DNA of 64,000 nt, from contig OY720103.1 of NCBI GenBank assembly GCA_963082875.1, forward strand, positions 124,001 to 188,000, in the 5' to 3' direction. Source of the DNA: Corella eumyota. Its lineage: Eukaryota > Chordata > Ascidiacea > Phlebobranchia > Corellidae. Below the pieces are notes generated by a model that saw nothing but the letters and a program-made list of their open reading frames with translations, did no database searches and was not told the DNA's origin. The position numbers were made by a program, and so were the translations under genes. Shown in pieces: positions 43,745 to 55,600 of the stretch (the first letter of the stretch is position 1; each line of letters opens with the position of its first letter).

Positions 43745-45010
43745 CATTTACAAAGACATTTACAAAGAAACATAAAAAAAGACATTTAAAAAGAGACATC
43801 AAGAAAAACCCATAAGAGACATTTACAATAGGGATATTAAAAAAAATTTAAAAGAAGGCATTTACGAAGAGAAGAGACATTTACGAAGAGAAGAGACATT
43901 TACGAAGAGACATTTACGAAGAGAAATTTACGAAGAGACATTTACGAAGAGACATTTACGAAGAGAAGAGAAATTTACGAAGAGACATTTACGAAGAGAC
44001 ATTTACGAAGAGACATTTACGAAGAGACATTTACGAAGAGACATTTACGAAGAGAAGAGAAATTTACGAAGAGACATTTACGAAGAGACATTTACGAAGA
44101 GACATTTACGAAGAGACATTTACGAAGAGACATTTACGAAGAGACATTTACGAAGAGAAGAGACATTTACGAAGAGACATTTACGAAGAGACATTTACGA
44201 AGAGACATTTACGAAGAGACATTTACGAAGAGACATTTACGAAGAGAAGAGAAATTTACGAAGAGACATTTACGAAGAGACATTTACGAAGAGACATTTA
44301 CGAAAAGACATTTACGAAGAGACATTTACGAAGAGAAGAGAAATTTACGAAGAGACATTTACGAAGAGACATTTACGAAGAGAAGAGAAATTTACGAAGA
44401 GAAATTTACGAAGAAACATTTAGAAGAAGACATTTACGAAGAAACATTTACAAAAGAGACATTTACAAAGAGACATTTACGAAGAGACATTTACGAAGAG
44501 ACATTTACGAAGAGACATTTACGAAGAGACATTTACGAAGAGACAGTTACGAAGAGACAGTTACGAAGAAACATTTACGAAGAGACATTTACAAAAGAGA
44601 CATTTACAAAAGAGACATTTACAAAAGAAGGCATTTACGAAGAGAAGAGACATTTACGAAGAGAAATTTACGAAGAGAAATTTACGAAGAGAAATTTACG
44701 AAGAGAAATTTACGAAGAGACATTTACGAAGAGACATTTACGAAGAGACAGTTACGAAGAGACAGTTACGAAGAGACAGTTACGAAGAGACATTTACGAA
44801 GAGACATTTACAAAAGAGACATTTACAAAAGAGACATTTACAAAAGAGACATTTACAAAAGAGACATTTACAAAGAAACATTTAGAAGCTTTTTACAAGA
44901 AGACATTTACAAAATGACATTAAGAAAGAGATATTTAGAAAAAATATTTAGAAAAAGACAATTACGAAGAGACATTAAACAGAACATTTACAAAAAAACG
45001 ATTACAAAGA
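43745..45010 (+). repeat. 14-bp minisatellite (GAGACATTTACGAA)
   Basis: This is a run of roughly 80 units of 14 bp with 5-bp GAGAA extensions at intervals, degenerating at both ends (ACAAA, AAGAA variants). It lies wholly between the two 195-bp direct copies. It is non-coding. Confidence 0.95.
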
Positions 45011-45132
45011 CAATTACAAAATAAAAGTTTCTTCCAATAAATTAAAAATTACATTTGATAAATTATGTGTAACATTCAAATATATGTTACAAGATTATTG
45101 AATCATAAAACAGTTGATGTTCCAATAATTGT

Positions 45133-45327
45133 AAAATTACGTTTAATATAACCCAGTATGGCTCTAGTAGGAAAGCACGAACTGGTCACGATAAATTGCA
45201 TGTGATAAAGGGACTAACCGAAAATAAACCTACCGAAAAGAAAGAACGTCCCAACTCGGCCTTTCGAAATAACGTTTGTCACATACAATGCACAAATATA
45301 TTGAACAACCTACTGTCCAGTAGGGGG
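45133..45327. repeat. 195-bp sequence, right copy of a direct pair
   Basis: It matches 43,124-43,318 with very few changes, so the duplication is recent compared with the decay at the ends of the minisatellite between them. Confidence 0.85.
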
Positions 45328-45649
45328 TGTCACATATGTGGTATCGAATATGTAACCATGGATATTGAAATAATAACAATATAACAATTATGAAGTAATG
45401 CTACATTTAGCGCCAACCATAAACTATATAGAATTAAATGAGAAATGGTTGTGCGGCACCTTTATAAGGCTGTGCACATTTAAACAGGGAGGAAGAAACT
45501 AAACACGCCACGCATGGCAACATAACAATGTGCTGTTATGATGGTAGTTAAAAGTTGACTACCAAGTATGTTGTTGTTGTTGTTGAGGATAAAACAACAA
45601 GTGGGCAATAATAATGGTTTTGCCACATTTAAACAAAGAAAGTCATTAG
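45328..45649. other. Spacer, no gene seen
   Basis: Low-complexity TTG/GTT run near 45,570; no supported gene. Confidence 0.4.
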
Positions 45650-46022
45650 GTAGCGACATCATCGGATAGCGACATCATCGGATAGCGGCATCATCGGATA
45701 GCGGCATCATCGGATAGCGGCATCATCGGATAGCGGCATCATCGGATAGCGCATCATCGGATAGCGGCATCATCGGATAGCGGCATCTTCGGATAGCGGC
45801 ATCTTCGGATAGCGGCATCTTCGGATAGCGGCATCTTCGGATAGCGGCATCATCAAATAGCGGCATCATCGGATAGCGGCATCATCGGATAGCGGCATCA
45901 TCGGATAGCGGCATCATCGGATAGCGGCATCATCGGATAGCGGCATCATCGGATAGCGGCATCATCGGATAGCGGCATCATCGGATAGCGGCATCATCGG
46001 ATAGCGGCATCATCCAATAGCA
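45650..46022 (+). repeat. 16-bp minisatellite (ATAGCGGCATCATCGG)
   Basis: About 23 units run in tandem. A block of four consecutive units carries the CATCTTCGG variant, the first two have GCGACATC, and one unit is 15 bp. It is GC-richer than its surroundings and has no coding role that I can see. Confidence 0.95.
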
Positions 46023-47410
46023 TCAGAAGTATCTCAGAAAAAAGAAAATGATTAAACGTGTTCTTTAGCAATGTAATTGTATATAAATTTTAAACAAAAA
46101 AATTAATTAATATCAATATTTATACCAATCGCATGTACACCAAACTTTAATTTAAATTAAGGTGATTATGTTAGGAAAATAAGTGACTTACTAATAAAAA
46201 ATGTTGCCAATAATCAGTGGTTAATTAAATATTAATAACCAACTAACTATCAACTAACAAATTAAGCAAATCAATTATTTTAATTAAATTTATAGTAGCT
46301 TACAAATTAATAAAATGTTGCTAATAATTAGCGGTTAATTAAATATTAATGCCAATTAATATTTTTAAATTACTAGTAGCCTACTAATTAATAAAATGTT
46401 GCTTACAAAAAGCAGGTATTTAAATAATAATAGTAGTCTACCAATTGCTACTCTGTTTCTGTACCCCAGTGCGCCCACTAGCGGCTGCCCAAATATGTTA
46501 TACAACACCACATTGCGGTTGATAACAGAGTGGGGGAATACCCTAGTGATAGTACACCACTTAGCGGATAGTTATAAAACTTCTAATAAATCTGTCTAAT
46601 AGCAACTAAGTTTAACCAAAGCAAAACTAAAATACGTAATCTGACGTAATAACTAAAACGCAAACTGACGTAATAACTGAAGCGACGCAAACTGAAGCGA
46701 ACGAAGCGATGTGTTGCAACACGCGCAGCGAATTTAAAGTTAACGTAAAACTGACGACTTGTTTAATCTAACTAGGCTGATCCTAGTATTAGGTCATTTG
46801 AGTATGATATCCCAAGTCAACAATATCTTAAACTTAGCAAGTGGGGCCATTGCCTTAAGGGCAGGGTGGTTGGCCTTTTTATTAAAAAGGTATAAAAAAA
46901 TAAGTTCTATGTACAAGCAAAAGGTATAAATTTACTATTATCTATTTAAATTAAGTATATTTATTAAAGAACAAGTATCTCACCTGTATGTTAAAGGAAT
47001 CACCTTTCTTGGTCTTTTCCTCACAGCTCATCAATACCTAAACTAACAACTACCTTAAGGCCACATCCAATTCTTCAATTCCTCATCAAATCACCGTAGA
47101 ATCGCCCTTCCTCCCTGCTCCTGTAACAACAAGACTTTTAGTTACACGTAAAAATCTTTATATAAGATTTACACCTATTGTATTTTACTTGTGAAATATA
47201 TGTGACGTTACCTTTCTTTTATTTCTTGTGACGTCATCTTTCATTCATCCATTCTTGATAATTAATGAACTGAAAATTAGCAAATCATTAGTCGCTATTC
47301 AACTACACAATTCTTACTTACATTTAAATAAACAACTAACATTATTGTTTAAAATAACAACTAAAATATTAATTAAAACGGTATCTTCCCTGTTTTGTGT
47401 GTTGGTTGCC
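46023..47410. other. Intergenic DNA with short dispersed repeats
   Basis: AATTAATATTAA-type repeats occur at 46,200-46,400. A GC-richer stretch at about 46,455-46,560 and an ACGCAAACTGACGTAATAAC-type near-tandem at about 46,630-46,700 are also present. No gene is supported. Confidence 0.4.
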
Positions 47411-47730
47411 GGTTGTTTCTTCAAATGACGTCATGTTCGTTCCTCCATTTCTCCTTACGTCATTCATCTTCGTGACCCATTCCATCCTCGTGAAGTCATC
47501 CCCCAGACCCTCCTTCTCCGCGAAGTCTTCACCTAAAACTGATAAAAAACAAGAGCAGTTATCTGTGTCTAATTAGAAAAATTAAAATATTTTACAGAAA
47601 ACATTTCACCTTGTTGCTGGAGGACGATATGCTGCCTCTTTGATCCTCCACTTCTCATAAGATCGTCGTCATCATCAGACCCTCCAGTTCCGCGAGGTCG
47701 TCATCTGAAACTGCAAATAAAAAAAACAGG
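47411..47730 (-). pseudogene. Repeated exon-like modules, unknown protein
   Basis: On the minus strand two similar acceptor-plus-exon modules appear, each after a T-rich tract: one begins ATGACGACCTCGCGGAACTG (from about 47,707) and one GTGAAGACTTCGCGGAGAAG (from about 47,529). Translations share the pattern DxAExEGL with acidic runs. No frame joins them cleanly and stops occur inside, so this looks like a decayed or repetitive gene piece. The upstream tract also resembles one near 43,400. The family is not recognised. Confidence 0.25.
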
Positions 47731-49695
47731 GGGCAGTCATCTTTGTCTAATTAGAAATTATTTAGTTATTTAAACACTTTTAAAATGGTGTCGTGTTCTG
47801 AATATGCGGACTGTTAAACGCCAGACATTAAAATAACGAGTGTCGACACGCGCGCGTTCCTACCCCTAACCCATTGCATATTCAGATCAATAACACCATA
47901 TAAACTTTATACTTTTATAAAAATATTTGTACAACTATACAAAAATCAATCTACTTAACTCGATTTATTGAAGTTTGCTTCGTCGAAACACCAATCTTCA
48001 AAGATGATTAAATAAACATTAACAAAAAATAAATAATACTAAGCTGTAAAATAAATAAACCTTATTAGTATTAAACTGTTACTAAGACTAATAACTTAAC
48101 TTTAAACCATATTCACCGCCCAATCTTAACATAACAATGGCCGACCAACTTCTACATGGACAAGAACTTAACTAAACGTCCTTAAATCTGATTACTTCAA
48201 CTCTAACCTGCAAATTCGAATACCCGGATGTACATGAGGACGAATCAAACACGACTACAGGAATGACGTAGTTAAGACGACCTTTTGCACAAGTTAAAAG
48301 GGTGCGAACACTGCCATGTGACTAATGTATTCTTCCGCAGCACCAAAATACCAAATAAATACATATTTTACTCTAATATAACCCTAACGTATTGTAAAGT
48401 AACATTTAAATATTATTAAAACTAAATCTACTTTACTTTCCAACACAGAACTAGCTTTACTGAAAGTCTTTTTGTGTTTAGAAGAAGTCCTAAGCAAGAA
48501 AAAACGCGTTAATTAAAACCTTGATGAAAAAGTTGCCCGGGTTTGCCTCCAACTTATTTCACTTTGTCGCCTGAACTCTTGCGTCTCTTGCTACAAAAAC
48601 ATTTGCTCCCTTAGCTGAAGTTTGGCCTTGTTTTATAAGATTTTCTTGGATATCTTATTTGGGAAATAATATTTATGTAAACTAGTTCCTTAAACAAGTT
48701 TAAATAATAAACTGTTTATAAAATATTAATTTATAAAACTAAAGTTTATTTTAATTTTACAACAAACCAAGTTTTTCGAAAAAGTTTATTTATTTGACCC
48801 AAAAAAAGTAAAAATTGCAATGCGAATTATAGCAAAGACTATGTACAACTTAGCGTGATGACGTCATATGACGTGATTACCACAAAAAGAAAACAAGAGA
48901 GCGCCATAGAGCGATGTTGAACAATCAACTTTAAAAAAAGTTAATTCGAAATTCCGTTGCGAAAAAGAAAAAACTGATTAAAAAAAAGTCGCACATTTTA
49001 TTTTACACAAAAAACAGTTCACTTGATGTCGGGGAAAAAAGTAAAATCCGCGGGGGTAAAAGTAAAATTTTCCCGCTAAAGTGAGCGGTGTTCGAGGTGC
49101 ACAAAAAACACTAAAAAACATCAAAAAAATGGAAAACACTTAAGCTTTGCAGTAAACACTTTTTCATGATCAAAAAGTAAACACTTTTCGATGATTTTTA
49201 ACAGAAGTTCGAGGATAAAGAGGTAGACTCTTCCAATAAGTTTAAGAGTACCTCGATGCAACAAAAGTACCTTTACAGTTTGTACTATCTGAAACTTAGA
49301 AAAAATGGCACAAAATTTGTTCTAATACAAAGCACCGCCATCCAAAAACAGAGAAGATTGAAAAACGCAAAATTTTTAAGAAACCAAAATTGAGGCAAAA
49401 AAAGAATTTGGCAAAAATGTAGCAACCCAAGTTTTTGCACCAAAATATTTTGCCAGATTTCCTTTAAAATGTTGACGGAGAGATTTGCAGTGAGCGCGGA
49501 TGAATACTCAGGATTATTTACAGTGAAAAATAAATAAAAAGTCACTAAGAGCGCAAGCAAGCGCTGATTGTGATGTCATCAATAAAACAATTGAACCTAT
49601 TGTCCATCACCTCAGTGTGGTGTAAAAGTCGCACTACAACTTGTGGTGTTAAAGTGCCTTACACTAGAGGGGGCTATAACCCCATCAGTTTATCC
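47731..49695. other. Intergenic DNA and probable 3' region of the receptor gene
   Basis: No gene is supported. A 91-codon minus-strand frame at 49,285-49,560 is hydrophobic and A/T-driven and has no features of a real gene. The GC-richer stretch at 49,600-49,695 is likely 3' UTR of the receptor gene. Confidence 0.4.
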
Positions 49696-52600
49696 TCAAC
49701 AAATAGTGGACTGGGTCCGATGAACAATTGGGGAATCCCCAGTACCCCCATTTAGACCAGGGATATCCCCCTGGGTTTGACCCCCGTTTAAGTGAAGATA
49801 GGGATCGGGGTCTTTTCCTCCGTGAATGTCTGCAGTGACCAGCACACCAGGGGAATCCCCTAAAATTGGGGCTTGTTCCGGCAGAAAGTTATCCTCTTCA
49901 GCCCCAACTTGTTCGTCTGGTCTAAAAAATTGTGGATCAATAAAATTTGTGGATAACTTTTGTGGATAAATAAAATTATGGATACTTTTTGTGGGTGGAT
50001 AACATTTATAGACAAATTTTATAAATAAATCGTTGAGAAACTTACTGAGCTTCGTGAAAAAATGAAACTTGTTTAAAATCATCGCTCAGATCAGGAGATA
50101 AAGAAGCGACAATTTCCAAGAAAGTTGGTCGCATGGCTGGACTATAATGCCAGCACATCAACATTAAATCATATCTAAAACATTAACTTATTTTAAGTTT
50201 GGCAAATATAAACATTATTAAATATTACTACTAGTCGATAGCTCTAATGTCGGAATTTTAATTGTTGTAACATGGCCACAACTCTCAACTAATATTTGCT
50301 TGCAATAATTCACCTATGCACCACAACCAGAAGTTTTATTTATTTTGTAAGCCTATGAATCATACATCGGTATATATATGTATATATTTAACTTGTTCAT
50401 CTGGTCTATTACTACTGGTCGAAAGCCTAACCTACGGTTCGAATTTTATTTGTTGTAACATGGTTGCATCTTGCAACTAATATTTGCTTGCAACAATTCA
50501 CCTACGCACCACAACCAGAAGTTTTATTTATTTTGTCTGCCCATAATTGGACATATTCGAATATATCGTCCACTAAGCTTCATTAGATATAAATGTGCTC
50601 CCTTAAAACAATATTGCATTAAACTTACATTTTCTTTGGACACTCTTTGGGTTGTTCCATGTATCCACCATCTATAACATATCTTGTTACCTGATCGTGT
50701 TGTTGACCTTGGTAAGGTTGCTCGGCCAAGGTCGCGATCTCCCATAAAACGATCCCGTATGACCACACATCACTGCGCGAATCAAAAACTCCGTCTTTCA
50801 ATGACTCTGGCGCCATCCAGCGAACTGGTAGGATACCTGAATACAGACAGCAAATATAGAACTTATATGAAACACATAAATATTTTAAATTTTACCTTTG
50901 GTGTCAACTCTGTAATAATCCGTCTCATAAACATCGCGAGTGAGCCCAAAATCTCCGATCTTCACCGTCATATTGTTGTGGACCAAACAATTCCTCGCAG
51001 CGAGATCTCTGTGGACATATTTAGTTTCAGCCAGGTACGCCATCCCATCCGCAATCTCTCCGCACATCTGGAGTTTCTCTTGTAAAGTCGGGGGATCCCC
51101 TTTCTTTATCTGGGTTTAAGTTTACAAAAAACTAAATAAATATGTTGAAGCAAAATGACAGATTTGTCCTAATTATAGGCACTAAAAAAACTAAAAAAAC
51201 TAAAAAATTCAACTTCAAGTAAGCAAATTTTGTTATGACTCAAAATCAACCAGAGATTGTTTATCGGTCAATTATAATTTATAATATCTCAAACTACGTC
51301 AACTCAAGTCTGGGCCAGGGTAATAAATTTTACTCCATGTTTAAGCTGTGAAGTCGACCTACCAATATCGAGGATAAATACAAATATTTAATCACCTCCG
51401 CATCAGGTCTGGTGCATCTGAGATAAGACTTGAGGTCCCCACGAGCCATGAATTCCATCACAACCATGGGTTTGTTGGTTAAAGATACAACTCCTAACAA
51501 CCTCACAACATGATGAGAGTTGAAAACCTTCATCACACTCGCTTCCTTTAAGAATTCCATGCTGAAAAAATAAATAATTATCATTAATTTTGTTACATAT
51601 TTAACTGGATATCAGGATTTTTTGCCCTATCAGAATTTTGCTTGTTGTAGTATAGTCGCAACTCTAAGTTAATATTTGCCCACAATAACTTACCCACCAC
51701 AAACAAAAGTTTTATTTATAGGCTCATAAATTAAACAAATATATATAAGTTTATAAATTTTAGCCACTAAATCCATAAACAAAAAAGATTAAAAAGTTAA
51801 TATTTTTTCCATATTAAAAACATTTTAGGATTTTTAATTTTTCAACAATTAAGTTTAAATCACCGTTTAGCTAAACTTTCGTTCCCGTGCAAAGTTTTAA
51901 CGGCAACCCTGGTTTGATGTTGACCTTTGACGACCTCTGTCGCAAGACCTTTAAAAACCTGAAAAAAATGTTTAAATTTTTAATTTACTCTGTTCTGACC
52001 TTGTTTTTATTTGATTTACTTTTTATTTTAACTTCTGCAAGAGAAAACTTATTATCGGCAGTGGAAATCAAACCCAGGACCACTTACCTTCCCGAAATGT
52101 CCCTGCCCGATCTCCTCCAACAACTCGATATTAGTTGCAGCGATCTCATACTCATCAGGTTCATAAATCGCAATACTCGAGTACTCGGGGTTCACTGAGG
52201 CATAAATTTGAGGGATTTTCGAGTTTAAGTATCTGAAGCAACAAAAAATGTTTCACAGGAGATTAAAATGAGGCTTAGTGGACAATATATATATGATGTC
52301 AATTAATAGACCAATATAAAACTGCCATTTGTGGTTATCGCAGACAAATATTAGTTGAAAGTTGAGACTGTATATTAACAATTGAAATGCAAACTGTAGA
52401 ACAGACGACCCGGTTAAATTAAAGTTAAGAAAAAACAAAAATCTTTTTTTACCTTTTTCTGCAGAAATAAAGAACGACGAGACCAATAATTGCGATAATC
52501 ACCAAACTGACAATAATCAAAACCAGGGGTAAAGTATTCTCAGAAATGGGGCCAGGGTCCTCTTCAGTGACTTTAAACCCAACCCTGGGGCTCCATAACC

Positions 52601-55600
52601 CCGCATCAGCCACACTGATGGGTTGAATCCTCGCCTCATATTTACCCGGGCTCAAATATTCGATTTCTAGTTCACAGTGGCCATGTTCATAGAAGTACAT
52701 GACAGAACAACATTTCTCATGGAGATTGGTCTGGAAAACACAAAATTGTAAAACTACCAACTCACATTTTAACTTTTTTTCATACTAACCTGAGTATTCT
52801 GAATAAATTGTTGGATTTTATATTTAATAATAAAACCATTCGGATCTTTTGGAGGTTTAAACACAATAACTCGAACCTAAAACATTAAAATATTATTTAA
52901 TTTATCCTCAATGTAGAAACTAACCCACACAATCAAGAATTATCTGTTACAACATGTCAGCATCGAGAATCAAACCAGAAAGTTAAATTTTCTTCCCACC
53001 AAATTAATAAACTTCACCCACAACAACTTACATCATTTTTGCTGACAATACGAACAGATTTGGGTGGAATAACGTCAGCACTTCGAAGGATTTGAGTTCG
53101 TTTGGTGTTGATGTAAACAGAGCCACAACCAACTTCTTTGTAAGCGTGGTTGCAAGCACTAATCTCTATGTTGTACTCAGAGAAGTGGTGCAAACTAAAA
53201 TTTATTTGTTTTTTAAAAATTTTGACCTCATGATATTACCCATACCCAGTCCCAAGTTGTACAAGTTTAAGATATAATTGACCCCATATTATTACCCCAA
53301 CCCAGTCCCAAGTTGTACAAGTTTAAGATATTATTGACTTCATGATATTACCCCAACCCAGTCCCAAGTTGTACAAGTTTAAGATTTTATTGACCTCATG
53401 ATATTACCCCAACCTAGTCTTAAGTTGTACAAGTTTATGATATTATTGACCTCATGATATTACCCCAACCCAGTCCCAAGTTGTACAAGTTTAAGATATT
53501 ATTGACTTCATGATATTACCCCAACCCAGTCCCAAGTTGTACAAGTTTAAGATTTTATTGACCTCATGATATTACCCCAACCCAGTCCCAAGTTGTACAA
53601 GTTTAAGATATTATTGACCTCATGATATTACCCCAATCCAGTTTAAGTAAAGTTAAAGCTAAAAAGGTCCTACTGAAAATCAAACTCAAAACCTCATTTT
53701 AGAACAAATAGACAATTAAGTTACCCAGTTAGAGTAATATTGTTTCCATAAACATATTTCTGCTCCCAAGCGTACGAAAATATTCCCGGGCTTTCAGTTG
53801 GCAATTCTGTGTTGTTGATAGCTGAAAAATATTTTAAAAAATTTTGTTTTATTATTTTATCAAAACGAATAATACATCAACTCGTAACAGTTGTATTTAT
53901 CCTCAAACTACTTACCTGGAGGTGGCGCTGTTGAGTTGATCAAAGTTCCATTATTAAACTCTCGTCTGTATCTAAAATATTTAAATTTTTACGAACAAAA
54001 AATTGCAGAATTTTTTAATTTTTACGATAAAAACTGAAAAATTCTGACATTTTTTTCCTACCTATGATTTTCCAACAAACTTGCTGATCTTTTTTTCCTG
54101 GAAGAATCTTCATAATTCTCGTCAACCCGACTTAAAAATAAAAACAAAAAGTTAAATTATAAAATAAATATTTTTAATTTTCTTACCTGTGAATGAGTTT
54201 GTTGATCAAAAAATCCTCAAACGACTGAGATTCAACAATTTCGGTCAACGAAGGTTTTTTAACTCCTCCTCCTCCTACTCCCCCGTTGTACTCACAAGAA
54301 CAACATTCCTACATTGATAAACTCATTATTATTTTGTGCCTGGGGTCCATGGTTCGATTCCCATGGCTACCATGTTATAACTACTAGCAGTGTGGTGTAG
54401 TAGTCAGAACACTTGGCTTTACAACATGAGGTCCTGGGTTTGATCCCTGCTGCTCTTAAGTAAGGCAATATAAATGATATAAACTCCTTCTAAGCCAACA
54501 ATTAATCAGCAGATTAAATACCGGGCAACTGTTAAAGTCCATTTAAGAGTAGGTCTGGGATGTTATTCTATGTTTGGGACAGAAAGTCAACTTTTCCACA
54601 TTGAGGATAGATAAATAAAAACCAATTCGAATCCAATAAAACTACCAACTTTACAAAAACATTTTAACAACATTTTGCAGTTGAAAATTTAAGGTTTGAT
54701 TCCAACTGCAGCAATATTTTCAACCAGGACAACTTTAAAATATAAATCCAACCTGGTTGTCTGTATTTGTTGGTTCTGGTTTCACTAGTTTGGGTTCAAC
54801 TGGTTTCAATGTTCTATCTTGTAACTGACCTGAAATATAACAAACATTCTAAGTAATAAAAGTTTCTACCCAATAGTAAAAGTACCTACCCCAATAAAAA
54901 TACCAACACCCAGAAAAAGTACTTACCACAATAAAAGTACCTACCCCAATAAAAGTACCTACCCCAATAAAAGTACCCACCTCTATAAAAGTATCTATCT
55001 CTAATAAAAGTACTTACCCTCAATACAAGTATCGATCTTATACATCAGGGAACTATCATCAGGCTGACGTTGCCATCTTACAAAGTAGTGAGTAATATTC
55101 CCATTTGGAAAGTCCGGATGTTGCCAAACGGCAGATATGGAAGAGTAATTCACAGCTGTTACTACAACATCTTTTGGACTTGAAGGAGCTGCAATAAAAT
55201 AATAGTGATAGTTAGGAATTAGTTCATTGGTTCACTACATAAGGTTCTGGGTATACTGCCCTTATTCTGTGGTGCCCTTCAGTAAGGCGCTATAAACAGT
55301 ATAAACTCATTTCATGAACAGCTTAAAATTTGTTACTCTATGTTTAGGTTGTGCATTTGACCTTCAAGAAAAAAAAATCACAGAAATATTTTAAACAACT
55401 CACGGCCGGGGGCAGTTGTAAAATAACTGATGTTGGATTGAGCGGCTTTTTTAGCTGTCATGGTGGTTGACATGACAACGTAATACGCATATTTTGTGTA
55501 ATATTTCAAACCAGGGAGAACCTCCGACGAATAAGTTGGTTTGTCGCCAACTGGTTCCTTTTTTTCAACATCTCGAGTTAACCAACTTTAAAGTAAACAA

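Larger units (their letters stand above)
49696..52232 (-). other. INSR: Receptor exons 23-29: juxtamembrane, kinase, C-terminal tail
   Basis: Exons are 52088-52232, 51864-51958, 51396-51561, 50896-51109, 50629-50836, 50046-50174 and 49696-49921. The kinase is complete. The last exon encodes a 74-aa Pro/Gly/Asp-rich tail with no NPxY or YxxM motif and the stop at 49696-49698; a Tyr in DPYLHL is the only tail tyrosine I see there. Confidence 0.94.
52453..54829 (-). other. INSR: Receptor exons 15-22: insert domain, cleavage site, FnIII-3, membrane helix
   Basis: Exons are 54753-54829, 54187-54308, 54062-54130, 53916-53971, 53725-53821, 53032-53194, 52790-52876 and 52453-52730. ECCSC and [12 protein letters not shown] mark the alpha-chain C-terminal segment (compare human ECCSC, FEDYLHNVVFVPR). 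RKKR|S separates alpha and beta chains. The membrane helix is [20 protein letters not shown] followed by LYFC and a basic stop-transfer RKR. Confidence 0.93.

Noticed and set aside
43124-45327. LTR retroelement with 195-bp LTRs
   Set aside because: The interior is a 14-bp minisatellite with no gag/pol-like coding, primer-binding site or polypurine tract, and the ends lack TG...CA.
43745-46022. CRISPR-like repeats
   Set aside because: Units are contiguous tandem repeats without unique spacers, in eukaryotic DNA.
49285-49560. Hydrophobic 91-codon minus-strand frame
   Set aside because: A/T-rich, Phe/Leu-heavy, no homology I recognise and no splice or promoter context; likely chance in the receptor's 3' flank.
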